Shown here: in pieces, positions 1 to 6,432 of the stretch
Numbering within the stretch: position 1 is the first letter of the stretch
Layout of the letters: each line of letters opens with the position of its first letter
From: JBHIFB01 sp046760905
GTDB lineage: Bacteria > Gemmatimonadota > CAZMKB01
NCBI GenBank assembly: GCA_046760905.1
Contig: JBHIFB010000142.1
Location: forward strand, 1-7,552
Direction: 5' to 3'
DNA: 7,552 nt
Notes under the pieces: model-generated
Told to the model about the DNA's origin: nothing
Database searches by the model: none
What the model saw: only the letters and a program-made list of their open reading frames with translations
Program-made: the position numbers and the translations under genes

Positions 1-334
1 CATTCTCGTCCACGGTGAGCACCGGAATGAGGTTATAGGCCTGGAAGATGAAACCGACGTTGTCACGGCGGAAATCAGAGAGTTCTCTGCCGCTCATCTC
101 GGAGATATTCCGGCCGTTGAGCCAAACCTCGCCTTCTGTGGGAACATCCAGGCCTGAGATTATGTTGAGAAAAGTTGTCTTACCGGAACCGGATGGACCC
201 ACGATTGCTGTAAATTCTCCGGAAGTGATTACCAGATCAATCCCGCGAACGGCTTCGACCGGTATCCCGTGATCGGAATACACTTTCCTCACATCGCGGG
301 TAATTATTACTTCTTCCTGTATCGCCTTGTCCAC
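1..334 (-). CDS. ABC transporter ATP-binding protein, LolD/MacB type (partial, C-terminal half beyond window)
   Basis: This is the cytoplasmic ATPase that should power the two permeases encoded just upstream. Only the first 111 residues are present; the family is usually about 220-240 residues, so roughly half is missing at the window edge. The Walker A motif GPSGSGKTT lies at residues 46-54 and is followed by the typical LNIISGLD stretch. The Q-loop lies in FIFQAYNLIPVLTVDEN, with Q98 in the usual place. The signature motif, Walker B and H-loop would be off-window. The start is GTG: an in-frame TAG (344-346) lies four codons upstream, there is no nearby ATG, and AGGAGG (340-345) sits 5 nt before it. 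The reading frame opens 9 nt after the upstream permease stop, so it is the last visible gene of a four-gene operon. The Q-loop context and partners fit the LolD/MacB/FtsE branch, but the cargo cannot be read from this fragment. Confidence 0.95.
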   Translation of the reverse strand, partial: MDKAIQEEVIITRDVRKVYSDHGIPVEAVRGIDLVITSGEFTAIVGPSGSGKTTFLNIISGLDVPTEGEVWLNGRNISEMSGRELSDFRRDNVGFIFQAYNLIPVLTVDEN

Positions 335-339
335 TCCTT

Positions 340-346
340 CCTCCTA
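340..346 (-). promoter_or_regulatory. Shine-Dalgarno TAGGAGG overlapping a stop codon
   Basis: On the minus strand the bases read TAGGAGG. The first three are the stop codon of the upstream permease, and AGGAGG is a full-strength ribosome binding site 5 nt before the GTG start of the ATPase. The overlap implies that a ribosome finishing the permease is already in place to start the ATPase. Confidence 0.8.
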
Positions 347-1570
347 CAGACTCTTACGCATCGCCTCGGCGGGTTTCATCCTGGCGGCATAGAGGGCCGG
401 GTAAAGACCGACGACTACCGTGAAGATGAATACCCATATGGGGTATTCAACGAATTGCTTTAATTGTAGTACCGGGTACAACAGTTCCCGGAAGGTGACC
501 CCTACGAATTCGATGCCTGTATAATCGATGCCGACGTGGGAAAAAATCGAAGTGACTGCCGCCCCCAGAATGCACCCGAGTATTATGCTGATTATGGCGA
601 GGGCACCCGCTTCGAATAGTATTAAAGATGCCATTGCGCTCGGGCGTGTGCCGACGGCCCGAAGGACCCCGAATTCGAACATCCGCTCATGAAGCGACAT
701 GAAAAGAGTATTGATGATTCCGAGGGTCACGATGGCAAAGAGGATTGCACCGATTATGACTGTCTGGAACTGAGAGAAAGCCAGCGCCGCATCCAGCTGC
801 GGGAGAAGGATGGTCCAGTTTACTGCTTCGTTCCCATCCTTCGAATACGAGGCCCAGAAAGGGTGGTTTTCGTCACGGCCTATTGTATCGTCGGTAAAGG
901 TTATTGCGATCTCATGGACCTGATCGTCCATTCCAAGCATCTCCTGCAACTTCCCGAGACGTATCACTGCCACTTGCCTGTCCATCTCATCGACATTGAA
1001 ATAATAGATTCCTGAAATCCTGAACATCTCCTGAGAGAGATCACCGGAATGAGCCTGAGCCACTGTCATCACGACACGATCTCCGATACCTACCTCCATT
1101 ATCTCGGCCAGCTTGCTGCCTATTAAGATGTCCCGCGGATTATCTCCGCTGAAGTACTCCCCTTCGATGAGAGCCTCATCGATTTGTGAGAGATAGGTCT
1201 CCGTCGGTGGGTGGATGCCGACAATGTTCACCGAGCTTACATTCGCGGGTGAGGTGATCATGCCGAAGGACATGGCACGGAGCGTGTAATGTGAAACGAT
1301 GGGTTCATTGTCTAACCGCGATAGTACAGATTCCAGATCATTTACTGTCAGCTCGACCTCAGCCCTCTCCCGGTACTTTTCGTGATGAATCTGTCCTTCA
1401 CCCAGAAAGGAAGATGTCGCGGTGTAGATCATATTTTTTTCCATACCGATTATCAATGCGTCGCTGAATATCAGCGCCGCCAATCCCAGTCCTATTGCAG
1501 TGCCTGCAATCAGAGTACGCCTCTTGTTTCGAAACAGATTCCTCCAGGCAAGTTTAACGTAAGTGCTCAA
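344..1570 (-). CDS. FtsX/MacB-family ABC permease (LolC/LolE-like), second permease of the operon
   Basis: Inner-membrane permease of 408 residues, the usual length for LolC/LolE-type proteins. The layout is the family's four-helix one. A first membrane helix at about residues 18-41 follows a basic N-terminus (RNLFRNKRRT). A large periplasmic MacB-like core domain spans about 45-265, and three helices follow at about 268-291, 312-345 and 376-395. The cytoplasmic loop ERMFEFGVLRAVGTRP (295-310) and the end PALYAARMKPAEAMR are hallmarks of FtsX-domain permeases. The start is TTG at 1568-1570, supported by AGGAGAG (1577-1583) 6 nt upstream; no in-frame ATG lies near. It follows the other permease by 11 nt. 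The two are similar in architecture but clearly different in sequence, which suggests a heterodimer like LolC-LolE. The transported molecule is inferred, not seen. Confidence 0.93.
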   Translation of the reverse strand: MSTYVKLAWRNLFRNKRRTLIAGTAIGLGLAALIFSDALIIGMEKNMIYTATSSFLGEGQIHHEKYRERAEVELTVNDLESVLSRLDNEPIVSHYTLRAMSFGMITSPANVSSVNIVGIHPPTETYLSQIDEALIEGEYFSGDNPRDILIGSKLAEIMEVGIGDRVVMTVAQAHSGDLSQEMFRISGIYYFNVDEMDRQVAVIRLGKLQEMLGMDDQVHEIAITFTDDTIGRDENHPFWASYSKDGNEAVNWTILLPQLDAALAFSQFQTVIIGAILFAIVTLGIINTLFMSLHERMFEFGVLRAVGTRPSAMASLILFEAGALAIISIILGCILGAAVTSIFSHVGIDYTGIEFVGVTFRELLYPVLQLKQFVEYPIWVFIFTVVVGLYPALYAARMKPAEAMRKSL

Positions 1571-1576
1571 GGATTT

Positions 1577-1584
1577 CTCTCCTA
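1577..1584 (-). promoter_or_regulatory. Shine-Dalgarno TAGGAGAG deciding a TTG start
   Basis: The minus strand reads TAGGAGAG. TAG is the stop of the upstream permease and AGGAGAG is a strong ribosome binding site 6 nt before the codon TTG. With no alternative ATG or GTG nearby, this is the main evidence that the downstream permease begins at TTG. Confidence 0.75.
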
Positions 1585-2799
1585 TCCCATCCTCATCGCT
1601 TTGGCCGGTGCCACGCGCGCCGCCCTGCCTGCCGGGAAGATGCTCACCACCACCCCAACGAAGAATACGATGACTGCGGGTATGAGATAGCTTCTCAAGT
1701 TGAGCTCCGTCTTCAGCGTAGTGAATTCGACTCCACCGTAAGTGATCGGCTCGGGGATTTTGATGCCGTGTAAAGAGAGCATGTAATTTACGATCAAGCT
1801 CACCAGGATCCCGACAGCGATACTCATGATCGCCATCGCTGCCGTCTCGGCCAACACCATCTGCACTATCTGCCCGGGGGGAGTGCCCACAGCCCGCAGG
1901 AGGCCATACTCTCGCCTGCGTTCCATTACCGTCATCAGCACCGTATTCATGACGCCTACAGCGACTATCAGCATGATCACGAAGATCATGATCCAGGCTC
2001 CCTGTTTATCAGCCATCATTGCGTTATAGAACGAACGGGCGAATTCCTGCCACGGTGCCACGGAAAGTCCCCTATCACCGACAACCGATTCGATTTCCCG
2101 TGTCAGGCCTTTAACATCCCGGAGCCGGTTGGCTATCACGATGATTTCGTGGACCCTGTCCTGGAGCGTCAGAAGCTCCTGCGCGTCCTGAAGATGCAGG
2201 TAGAACACCGCACGGTCGGAACCCTCGCCGCCGCTTTCGTATATGCCTATGACCGTGTATAGGTCGTTCGCGATGGAACCATCAGCTGCCTGCGAGATGA
2301 TGATCGCCGTATCACCGAGTTCCGCCCCGAGAACTTCAGCCAATCCCTTTCCAAGAATCGCCTCGTGTGACGGTTGTGAAAAGAAGCCACGACCCCTGGT
2401 GATCTTGTTCAGAAAACGAGTTGTCTCATTCTCCTTGGCCGGATCGATGCCGATGATCCTCGTCCCTGCACTCTTCTCCCCGACGGAAACCAGGCCAGCT
2501 GAATAAAGGCGCGGCGCCCACGACTCTACTCCTTCAAGAGCCTCGATATTCTCACCGATCGTATGGAAATCGTCGATGGTTTTGTAAAGTGAGGGCCGGT
2601 CGAGATAACCCTCACTGTGAACCTGAATGTGTCCAAGCCGGTTTCGGGTGAACATGTTGATGATCGAATTGTATGTTCCATCAGACCAGGCGATCGATAT
2701 GGAGGCCAGGGTGAAGCCGCCGAACATTGTTAGGATCGTGAGGACCGTGCGACGCCTCTGTCGCCATATGTTACGAAGTGCTATTCTGAATATCTGCAT
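1582..2799 (-). CDS. FtsX/MacB-family ABC permease (LolC/LolE-like), first permease of the operon
   Basis: Inner-membrane permease of 405 residues. It has a basic N-terminus (RNIWRQRRRT) leading into a first membrane helix at about residues 18-40, then a periplasmic core domain at about 45-262. Three C-terminal helices follow at about 266-291, 312-342 and 370-390. The loop ERRREYGLLRAVGTPPGQ (293-310) is the conserved FtsX-family segment thought to contact the ATPase, and the protein ends with the typical FPAGRAARVAPAKAMR. The start ATG at 2797-2799 has AGAGG 9 nt upstream. The gene begins 12 nt after the LolA-like gene and ends 11 nt before the second permease. Known relatives move lipoproteins (LolCDE), macrolides or peptides (MacB), or transmit signals across the membrane (FtsX). 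The LolA-like neighbour favours lipoprotein or lipid extraction, by inference. Confidence 0.93.
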   Translation of the reverse strand: MQIFRIALRNIWRQRRRTVLTILTMFGGFTLASISIAWSDGTYNSIINMFTRNRLGHIQVHSEGYLDRPSLYKTIDDFHTIGENIEALEGVESWAPRLYSAGLVSVGEKSAGTRIIGIDPAKENETTRFLNKITRGRGFFSQPSHEAILGKGLAEVLGAELGDTAIIISQAADGSIANDLYTVIGIYESGGEGSDRAVFYLHLQDAQELLTLQDRVHEIIVIANRLRDVKGLTREIESVVGDRGLSVAPWQEFARSFYNAMMADKQGAWIMIFVIMLIVAVGVMNTVLMTVMERRREYGLLRAVGTPPGQIVQMVLAETAAMAIMSIAVGILVSLIVNYMLSLHGIKIPEPITYGGVEFTTLKTELNLRSYLIPAVIVFFVGVVVSIFPAGRAARVAPAKAMRMG

Positions 2800-2808
2800 G
2801 GTTTGCGG

Positions 2809-2814
2809 CCTCTA
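2809..2814 (-). promoter_or_regulatory. Shine-Dalgarno TAGAGG overlapping a stop codon
   Basis: The minus strand reads TAGAGG. TAG ends the LolA-like gene, and AGAGG lies 9 nt before the ATG of the first permease. It is weaker and more distant than the other two sites in the operon but has the same stop-inside-SD design. Confidence 0.6.
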
Positions 2815-3591
2815 AGGACGGGAACGCAATCTCCGGAGGGAGAACATGTCCTCGTCGATATCTACATCGAACCTGGCTTTCACATACCTGATCGTCGTCT
2901 TGTGGCCCTCTTTGTTCTGTGGCACCATCTCCATCACAGCCGGGATGGTGCGGCCGTCGAAGGCACGGATATCGCTGTAGCTCAGAATACGCATCAGGTT
3001 ATCCTTCTCGTCGTAATACTTCTGCCAGACGGGCAGGTAATCGTTCTTGCGGCAGGCTATGACGATGTAACCCCATACGACTGCAAGGTCTTCTCTGGGA
3101 ATGCATTTGATGTAGTAGAGGTCTTCACGTCCATCCTCGGGGGAGGCGAATTCATAGCTGTAATCTTCGAAGAGGGAGAATTCCTTCACCAGGTCATCAT
3201 TCGTGAAATCCGACCCCATCCAGGAACTCATCATCATCGAGGGTGGAACCTTCACGACCTTGTTGGTCTTGGGTAGGTAGTTCCACATCTCGCTTCCGAT
3301 CCGCAGAGTGGCGACTCCCTGCTCCTTCTTCGGCGCAGTTATCCGGATGAGCGTTTTCTCCATCTCCTCGGTCCAGATGTTCATGGCGAGGGTGCGCTGC
3401 CAGTGCGGTGTGGTGATCTCCATTTCGATCTCCGCATAACTCGACTTGGACCGGTACAGCAAGTCAATTTTCTTGATTATCTCATTCACCGATGGTTCAT
3501 CGGCAGCTTCCCATGAACCCGATGAAATCAATGGCGTGAGACATAATGAAAGAGAAATAACGGTCAATCCGATCCTGAGACTGCTGTTCAT
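2812..3591 (-). CDS. LolA-like outer-membrane lipoprotein-sorting protein (periplasmic carrier)
   Basis: About 259 residues. A signal peptide at the N-terminus (NSSLRIGLTVISLSLCLTPL) indicates export. The only early cysteine lies in LSLC, a poor lipobox, so a soluble periplasmic protein is more likely than a lipoprotein. After the signal comes a mature domain typical of the LolA-like/COG2834 group. It has a helix with IIKKIDLLYRSKSSYAEIEM, then beta-rich sequence with the characteristic EMWNYLPKTNKVVKVPPSMM and SWMGSDFTNDDLVKE. Proteins of this fold shield lipid chains in a half-barrel and carry them through the periplasm; several are encoded with FtsX-type permeases, as here. I chose ATG at 3589-3591, with purine-rich GGGAAGA just upstream. 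An in-frame GTG at 3598-3600 would add three residues but has no ribosome site. It is the first gene of the operon, 12 nt before the first permease. The cargo is unknown. Confidence 0.88.
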   Translation of the reverse strand: MNSSLRIGLTVISLSLCLTPLISSGSWEAADEPSVNEIIKKIDLLYRSKSSYAEIEMEITTPHWQRTLAMNIWTEEMEKTLIRITAPKKEQGVATLRIGSEMWNYLPKTNKVVKVPPSMMMSSWMGSDFTNDDLVKEFSLFEDYSYEFASPEDGREDLYYIKCIPREDLAVVWGYIVIACRKNDYLPVWQKYYDEKDNLMRILSYSDIRAFDGRTIPAVMEMVPQNKEGHKTTIRYVKARFDVDIDEDMFSLRRLRSRP

Positions 3592-3656
3592 TCTTCCCAC
3601 ACGTCTGTAAATATAGTACCGGTACGATCATCTTCATTCGGCATATACAGGAGAAG

Positions 3657-3685
3657 AAGATATCCCGCCAGCGGGTGCCTGTCAA
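3657..3685 (-). promoter_or_regulatory. Sigma70-type promoter for the LolA/permease/ATPase operon
   Basis: On the minus strand a perfect -35 box TTGACA (3680-3685) is followed by a 17-nt spacer and TATCTT (3657-3662), four of six matches to the -10 consensus. Transcription would start near 3650, giving a leader of about 50-60 nt before the LolA-like gene. The position just upstream of the first gene fits well. It is a sequence match only. Confidence 0.6.
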
Positions 3686-3692
3686 CCTGGCG
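3666..3692. repeat. Inverted repeat straddling the operon -35 box (possible operator)
   Basis: CGCCAG (3666-3671) and its exact reverse complement CTGGCG (3687-3692) are separated by 15 nt. The arms flank the TTGACA box at 3680-3685 and one lies within the promoter spacer. The centre-to-centre spacing of 21 nt is two helical turns, as expected for a dimeric regulator contacting one face of DNA. Six-base arms also arise by chance, so this is a candidate only. Confidence 0.3.
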
Positions 3693-3759
3693 ATCTCTAA
3701 CCACCGCCGTTACAGCAAGTGTCTGTGAGATGAGCCATGACTCAGGCTGATTATTCAGA

Positions 3760-3789
3760 TTGCAAAGACAGACCGGAATTGATTATTAA
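3760..3789 (+). promoter_or_regulatory. Possible promoter for the sodium:solute symporter
   Basis: TTGCAA (3760-3765), an 18-nt spacer and TATTAA (3784-3789) give four of six matches in each box. They lie in the most AT-rich stretch of the 237-nt divergent intergenic region, about 50 nt before the symporter start. The match is modest. It would place two back-to-back promoters about 75 nt apart between the operon and the symporter. Confidence 0.35.
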
Positions 3790-3837
3790 TTAGGTCAGGC
3801 TTAAAAAAGGCATGTTTCGCCCATCGGGGGATTTCAC

Positions 3838-5703
3838 ATGATCGATCTTCTGATCCTTTTCGCCTTCATCGTCTACAGTGTCGGTAACGGGTTTTACCAC
3901 AGGGCGAGGGCATCGGAAAATCTCGAAGAATACTTTCTGGCGGGTCGCTCGATCAGGGGCTGGCGTGCAGGTTTCAGTCTGGCTGCGACGCAATTCGCCG
4001 CCGATACGCCGCTTCTGGTCACCGGGCTTATAGCGACCGGAGGCCTTTTCAGGTTGTGGCGGCTCTGGATCTATGGCCTGGGATTTTTGATGATCGGTTT
4101 CCTGCTCGGTAGAACATGGCGCCGCGCCAGGGTGATAACAGACGCCGAGCTCACCGAGATACGTTACAGCGGCCGGGGAGTTCTGGCCCTCAGGGGCCTG
4201 AAGGCCATCTATTACGGGACAGTGATGAACTGCACCATCATGGCCATGGTACTTGTAGCGGCTACACGCATCGGCGAGGTATTCCTTCCCTGGCATGAGT
4301 GGCTGCCGGGGGGCTTTTATGGTTTGATCCACCGCACGGTACAATCCACCGGAGTGTCTCTAGCATCCGGCGCTACTGGACTTGAAATGCATTTGGCCAC
4401 GACAAACAACATCATAAGCATAGTAGTCATCATCGCCTTCACTGCCCTATACTCCACAACCGGCGGATTACGATCAGTGATCGCCACGGATACGGTGCAA
4501 TTCAGCCTGGCTATGCTAGGTACACTCCTTTATGCCCTGGTTGTGGTTGTAAGATCCGGCGGGATGGACCAGATCGTCATTAGCCTTGTAAGACTGTACG
4601 GTGAAGTGAGAACGAAACATCTCCTTGCGTTTAGCCCGGATACGTTAGAGACCTTCATGCCATTTCTTGTAATCGTCAGCTTGCAATGGTTCTTCGAGCG
4701 AAACAGCGATGGCACCGGCTACTTCGCCCAGCGTATGATGTCGTGCCGCAGCGATGGGGACGCTAGGTCGGCGGCATTTATCTTCACCTGGTTGCAGATT
4801 TTCTTTCGCAGCCTGATGTGGCTGGTCATAGGCGTGGGTCTTCTGGTCGTTTATCCCATTGAGCCTGCATCTGCAGCAGGTGAGGCATTCGCTGCAAAGA
4901 GGGAGCTGCTTTTTGCGACCGGTATCAAGGATCTCCTCCCTGTCGGTGTGAGAGGGATCATGCTGACAGGCATGCTTGCTGCGCTGGCATCTACCATAGA
5001 CACCCACCTGACCTGGGGCGCGAGCTACTGGAGCAACGACCTCTATCTTCGGATCGTAAATCGTGCCTGGCTCAAAAGAGAACCATCGACCGGGGAACAG
5101 GTCTTCGTTGCAAGATTATCGAATGTCGTTGTACTCGCCATTGCTCTTATCATCATGGCGAATCTGGGATCGATCCAGAAGGCCTGGTATGTGAGTCTGC
5201 TTTTCGGCGCGGGGACAGGTGCAGTGCTGGTGCTGCGGTGGCTCTGGGAACGTATTAACCTTTATTCGGAGGCTTCCGCCATCATCACTTCCCTCGTCTT
5301 AGCACCTGTAATACTTTTCACGATAGACGCCGAGTGGCTCAGGCTTCTCGTCATGTCATCCATCTCGACAGTCGTTGTCATCGGAGTCACGCTTGTCACA
5401 AAACCGACTGAAGAGAATACACTGATCGAGTTCTTCAAGCTCGTCGAACCACCGGGTTTCTGGCGAAGGACGGCCGAGAAACTGGGCACGGACCCCCGTG
5501 TTTCGATCGATTACTTCAAGAAAGGAGCTTATCTGACCGTTACAACGAGTGTGTCTCTCTACCTTCTTCTGGTCGGGTGCGGTAAGCTCATCCTTCCGGC
5601 ACCGGGGAGCAGCATAACGGTTGCGTTGACGTATATAGTGCTGGGAGTGGTCACTGTACTATTGTGGTGGCGGAAGATGTTTTTCCCCCATCGAAGCGCT
5701 TAG
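3838..5703 (+). CDS. Sodium:solute symporter (SSS family), substrate unknown
   Basis: Integral membrane protein of 621 residues that should couple sodium entry to solute uptake. Hydrophobic helices run through the whole length, about 13-15 by eye. The SSS signature is at YSTTGGLRSVIATDTVQ (205-221). Residues matching sodium-site positions in PutP are visible: D56 in FAADTP (helix after the N-terminal EEYFLAGR motif), and S385/T386 in LAALASTIDTH, followed by the family's SNDLY. The segment RNSDGTGYFAQRM (288-300) recalls the DGGGY..QR motif of a subgroup common in environmental bacteria. The length exceeds the usual 480-550 residues because of a C-terminal hydrophilic segment (about 522-563) and two extra helices (about 565-585 and 592-612). 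The start ATG has GGGGG 7 nt upstream. It is divergent from the LolA-like operon with no obvious functional link. The substrate (sugar, amino acid, nucleoside or other) cannot be called. Confidence 0.93.
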   Translation: MIDLLILFAFIVYSVGNGFYHRARASENLEEYFLAGRSIRGWRAGFSLAATQFAADTPLLVTGLIATGGLFRLWRLWIYGLGFLMIGFLLGRTWRRARVITDAELTEIRYSGRGVLALRGLKAIYYGTVMNCTIMAMVLVAATRIGEVFLPWHEWLPGGFYGLIHRTVQSTGVSLASGATGLEMHLATTNNIISIVVIIAFTALYSTTGGLRSVIATDTVQFSLAMLGTLLYALVVVVRSGGMDQIVISLVRLYGEVRTKHLLAFSPDTLETFMPFLVIVSLQWFFERNSDGTGYFAQRMMSCRSDGDARSAAFIFTWLQIFFRSLMWLVIGVGLLVVYPIEPASAAGEAFAAKRELLFATGIKDLLPVGVRGIMLTGMLAALASTIDTHLTWGASYWSNDLYLRIVNRAWLKREPSTGEQVFVARLSNVVVLAIALIIMANLGSIQKAWYVSLLFGAGTGAVLVLRWLWERINLYSEASAIITSLVLAPVILFTIDAEWLRLLVMSSISTVVVIGVTLVTKPTEENTLIEFFKLVEPPGFWRRTAEKLGTDPRVSIDYFKKGAYLTVTTSVSLYLLLVGCGKLILPAPGSSITVALTYIVLGVVTVLLWWRKMFFPHRSA

Positions 5704-5751
5704 GCTAAGAGACTTACTGCTCCCTACCGCTCGCTATGGGGCTGAAAAGCA

Positions 5752-5769
5752 ATTACTCCGGCCGGTAAT
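5752..5769. repeat. Short hairpin between convergent genes, weak terminator candidate
   Basis: ATTAC (5752-5756) pairs with GTAAT (5765-5769), with one extra T-G pair and the loop CCGGCC. It lies between the ends of the symporter and the convergent zinc-ribbon gene. On the minus strand the stem is followed by TGCTTTT, so it could act as a poor intrinsic terminator for the zinc-ribbon gene; on the plus strand no T run follows. The remaining intergenic bases (5704-5818) show nothing else. Confidence 0.25.
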
Positions 5770-5818
5770 CACCACTCGTAGCCTTCCTCTTCTTCCTCAT
5801 TGAATAATATGTTCAAAT

Positions 5819-6193
5819 TCAGGCATCTCGTGGGGTGACGATTGCTCCCTGCAAAAGCTGACGTTCAGTGTTTCGCAACTTTTCCAAAACCCGATTTAGT
5901 TCCGATTGAGCTTTTCGCAAATCTGCTTGAGCTTTTTGTAAGTCTGACTCGGCGCGGACACATTCGTATATAGCATTGCGGAGATCATTTGTCCGCGAGT
6001 AGACAATTTCAATTCGGGATCCGCAGTTGTAACAGGTTATTTCACTCATGTTGATTACATCTGAGTATCGAGTGTTTATTTCGCTCCCACATTCCTTATT
6101 GGGACATGATATCCTGAACTCTTTAAATTCGAGGGATGGCATGATCTCATCTGTAGGAAGTTTCAAATTTTCACCTTTCTGATTCTGCCCCAT
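5819..6193 (-). CDS. Small zinc-ribbon plus coiled-coil protein, function unknown
   Basis: I do not recognise this 124-residue protein. It has no signal peptide or membrane segment. Residues 30-57 form a treble-clef or ribbon-like metal site: C30-x4-C35 (SCPNKECGS), an 18-residue gap, then C54-x2-C57 (CYNCGSRIEI). From about residue 66 to 115 it becomes a highly charged helix with a coiled-coil look (DLQKAQADLRKAQSELNR), including a near-repeat of KAQ seven residues apart. This suggests a dimer or a docking helix attached to a zinc-binding head. The gene is clearly more AT-rich than its neighbours and lies next to insertion-sequence debris, so recent transfer is plausible. The start is uncertain. 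ATG 6193 lacks a clear ribosome site, TTG at 6166 follows AAAGGTGA closely, and ATG at 6142 gives a 107-residue protein that keeps the zinc site. Confidence 0.7.
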   Translation of the reverse strand: MGQNQKGENLKLPTDEIMPSLEFKEFRISCPNKECGSEINTRYSDVINMSEITCYNCGSRIEIVYSRTNDLRNAIYECVRAESDLQKAQADLRKAQSELNRVLEKLRNTERQLLQGAIVTPRDA

Positions 6194-6210
6194 CTACCAG
6201 TGGATGTCAA
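6182..6210 (-). promoter_or_regulatory. Possible promoter overlapping the zinc-ribbon gene start
   Basis: On the minus strand a perfect TTGACA (6205-6210) is followed by 17 nt and CAGAAT (6182-6187), which matches the -10 consensus at four positions but lacks the first T. Transcription would begin near 6175, inside the longest version of the zinc-ribbon gene, which would favour the ATG at 6142. The -35 box lies just outside the IS3 remnant and could belong to that element's left end. Confidence 0.3.
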
Positions 6211-6245
6211 CCACGATTCTCATTTTCTTTGCCGAATTCCTTCTT

Positions 6246-6432
6246 TCATGCGCGAACCGCTCAGGAAACTATTGCGAGCCGAATTCCTCCTCCAGGGTAC
6301 ACTGACACCTCATTCACAAATGGAAGAAGCAGCTTCTCCAGAACCTGTCTAATATATTTTCAGACAACAGGGGGAGCGTTGAGAGGGAGCATGCCGATGT
6401 TGAGGCAGAACTGTTTAGTCGGATTGGCAGGC
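6246..6432 (+). pseudogene. IS3-family transposase OrfA remnant
   Basis: Read in the frame starting at 6306, the stretch HLIHKWKKQLLQNLSNIF and then VEREHADVEAELFSRIGR matches IS3-family OrfA. It is the end of the helix-turn-helix region (normally ...VHPxxIxxWKKQLL) followed by the leucine-zipper region ending in AELYxxIGRL. Upstream, in another frame, RTAQETIASRI resembles the first recognition helix (KTIAELAS...), so at least one frameshift has occurred, near the TGA at 6303. The homology stops abruptly after IGR at about 6432. The normal continuation LKxELxWLKKK and all of the DDE-bearing OrfB are missing. It cannot encode an active transposase. A longer open frame covering the same bases (from 6229) is a shadow here. 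Confidence 0.6.

Noticed and set aside
2803..3276. A 157-codon plus-strand open frame opposite the LolA-like gene.
   Set aside because: It is antisense to a clearly recognisable gene, has no ribosome site and resembles no family.
3616..3625. Perfect palindrome GTACCGGTAC in the leader of the LolA-like operon.
   Set aside because: Ten bases with no second copy or flanking symmetry; it may be chance. It lies downstream of the predicted start site, so a role as an operator is possible but unsupported.
3812..3841. A nine-codon leader frame whose TGA overlaps the symporter ATG (ATGA).
   Set aside because: The only purine run, AAAAAAGG, ends 1 nt before its ATG, too close to serve as a ribosome site, and the peptide has no attenuator features.
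3790..4344. A 184-codon minus-strand open frame over the symporter start, and a similar 120-codon frame at 4645-5007.
   Set aside because: Both are antisense shadows of the symporter with low-complexity, hydrophilic composition and no motifs.
5719..5742. GCTCC...GGGGC stem after the symporter as a terminator.
   Set aside because: Only five pairs including a T-G, a 14-nt loop and no T run on either strand.
6229..6429. N-terminal part of a plus-strand open frame starting at TTG 6229, and the internal ATG at 6391.
   Set aside because: The bases from about 6306 to 6430 are explained better by IS3 OrfA in another frame. TTG 6229 has no ribosome site. Only the 3' end of this frame (6430-6573) looks protein-like.
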